Below, in pieces: positions 23,464 through 23,600 of a DNA stretch of 23,600 nt (positions are counted from its first letter, which is position 1; every line of letters starts with the position of its first letter). This DNA comes from Chrysochromulina parva (lineage: Eukaryota; Haptophyta; Prymnesiales; Chrysochromulinaceae): contig PJAB01000574.1 of NCBI GenBank assembly GCA_002887195.1, positions 1 to 23,600 of the forward strand, read 5' to 3'. The notes below the pieces were generated by a model. The model worked only from the letters and a program-made list of their open reading frames with translations, searched no databases and had not been told where the DNA came from. A program made the translations under genes and the position numbers.

Positions 23464-23600
23464 ATGAGTAGGTTGCCGGCCTGCAAGTTCTTTGCCCAAG
23501 GCTATTGTCAGTGGGGCGCACAGTGCCGATTCGCGCACGACGAGTCAGCTGCACAGGATGCCGATGCGGCCAAGCAGGCGCTTCTCCAGAAGATGGAGAG
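23464..23600 (+). CDS. CCCH zinc-finger protein (3' partial)
   Basis: The ATG at 23464 opens a frame that runs off the window: 45 complete codons starting MSRLPACKFFAQGYCQWGAQ. The cysteines and histidine fit C-x7-C-x5-C-x3-H (C7, C15, C21, H25), a canonical CCCH finger that binds single-stranded RNA. After the finger comes an Asp/Ala/Gln-rich helix-like stretch. Proteins with one N-terminal CCCH finger act in mRNA processing or turnover; the rest of the gene is needed to say more. It is divergent from the predicted secreted-protein gene. Confidence 0.85.
   Translation, partial: MSRLPACKFFAQGYCQWGAQCRFAHDESAAQDADAAKQALLQKME

Noticed and set aside
23243..23554. N-terminal extension of the predicted secreted protein
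   Set aside because: It overlaps the CCCH gene start on the other strand and would bury the signal peptide; the ATG at 23242 is preferred.

Overview
The window looks like nuclear DNA of a GC-rich unicellular alga. It carries twelve protein genes on both strands, four of them split by short GT-AG introns. The products are typical of a flagellated photosynthetic eukaryote: a plant-type rhomboid, a GST-like protein with a possible plastid-targeting leader, an EF-hand protein, a CH-domain protein, an organellar EngB-type GTPase and an SLC12A9-like transporter. A haptophyte, perhaps a pavlovophyte, is my best guess. That rests on base composition, the style of the low-complexity introns and general resemblance; it is not proven by any marker gene.

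Layout: 1-2737 (+), rhomboid protease with a PUB-like domain inserted before its last membrane segment, 5'-truncated by the window edge. 2884-4323 (+), GST-like protein. 4588-6885 (+), coiled-coil and low-complexity protein. 6886-7648, intergenic. 7649-8260 (-), alpha-crystallin/HSP20-like protein. 8499-11357 (+), four-exon EF-hand protein. 11703-13139 (-), calponin-homology protein. 13268-14131 (-), 2OG-Fe(II) oxygenase. 14338-15798 (-), EngB-like GTPase with one intron. 16137-21198 (+), twelve-exon SLC12A9-like cation-chloride cotransporter. 21561-21821 (-), small two-TM protein. 22001-23242 (-), predicted secreted or membrane-anchored protein of unknown family. 23464 to the right edge (+), start of a CCCH zinc-finger gene. 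The genes do not form one pathway; this is an ordinary eukaryotic neighbourhood with three divergent and three convergent gene pairs.

The striking feature is the introns. Seventeen can be placed with codon-exact joins. Most are built from short arrays around CTGATGACC, CTGATTACC or CTAATTGCC, and several share a 3' end close to GCCTCCCTCATCAG. Many are bracketed by direct duplications of the exon sequence at the junction (17-32 bp, often identical), so that intron and following exon begin with the same bases, or the exon end plus donor is repeated inside the intron. One intron also holds a telomere-like CCCTAA/CCCCAAA tract between exon duplications. A second family, with a 31-bp 3' module, occurs at three places in both orientations. 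This looks like recent intron birth by duplication and insertion (introner-like or break-repair-like), caught at several stages. The second notable item is the rhomboid-PUB architecture, which suggests a protease that recruits p97/Cdc48 by itself.
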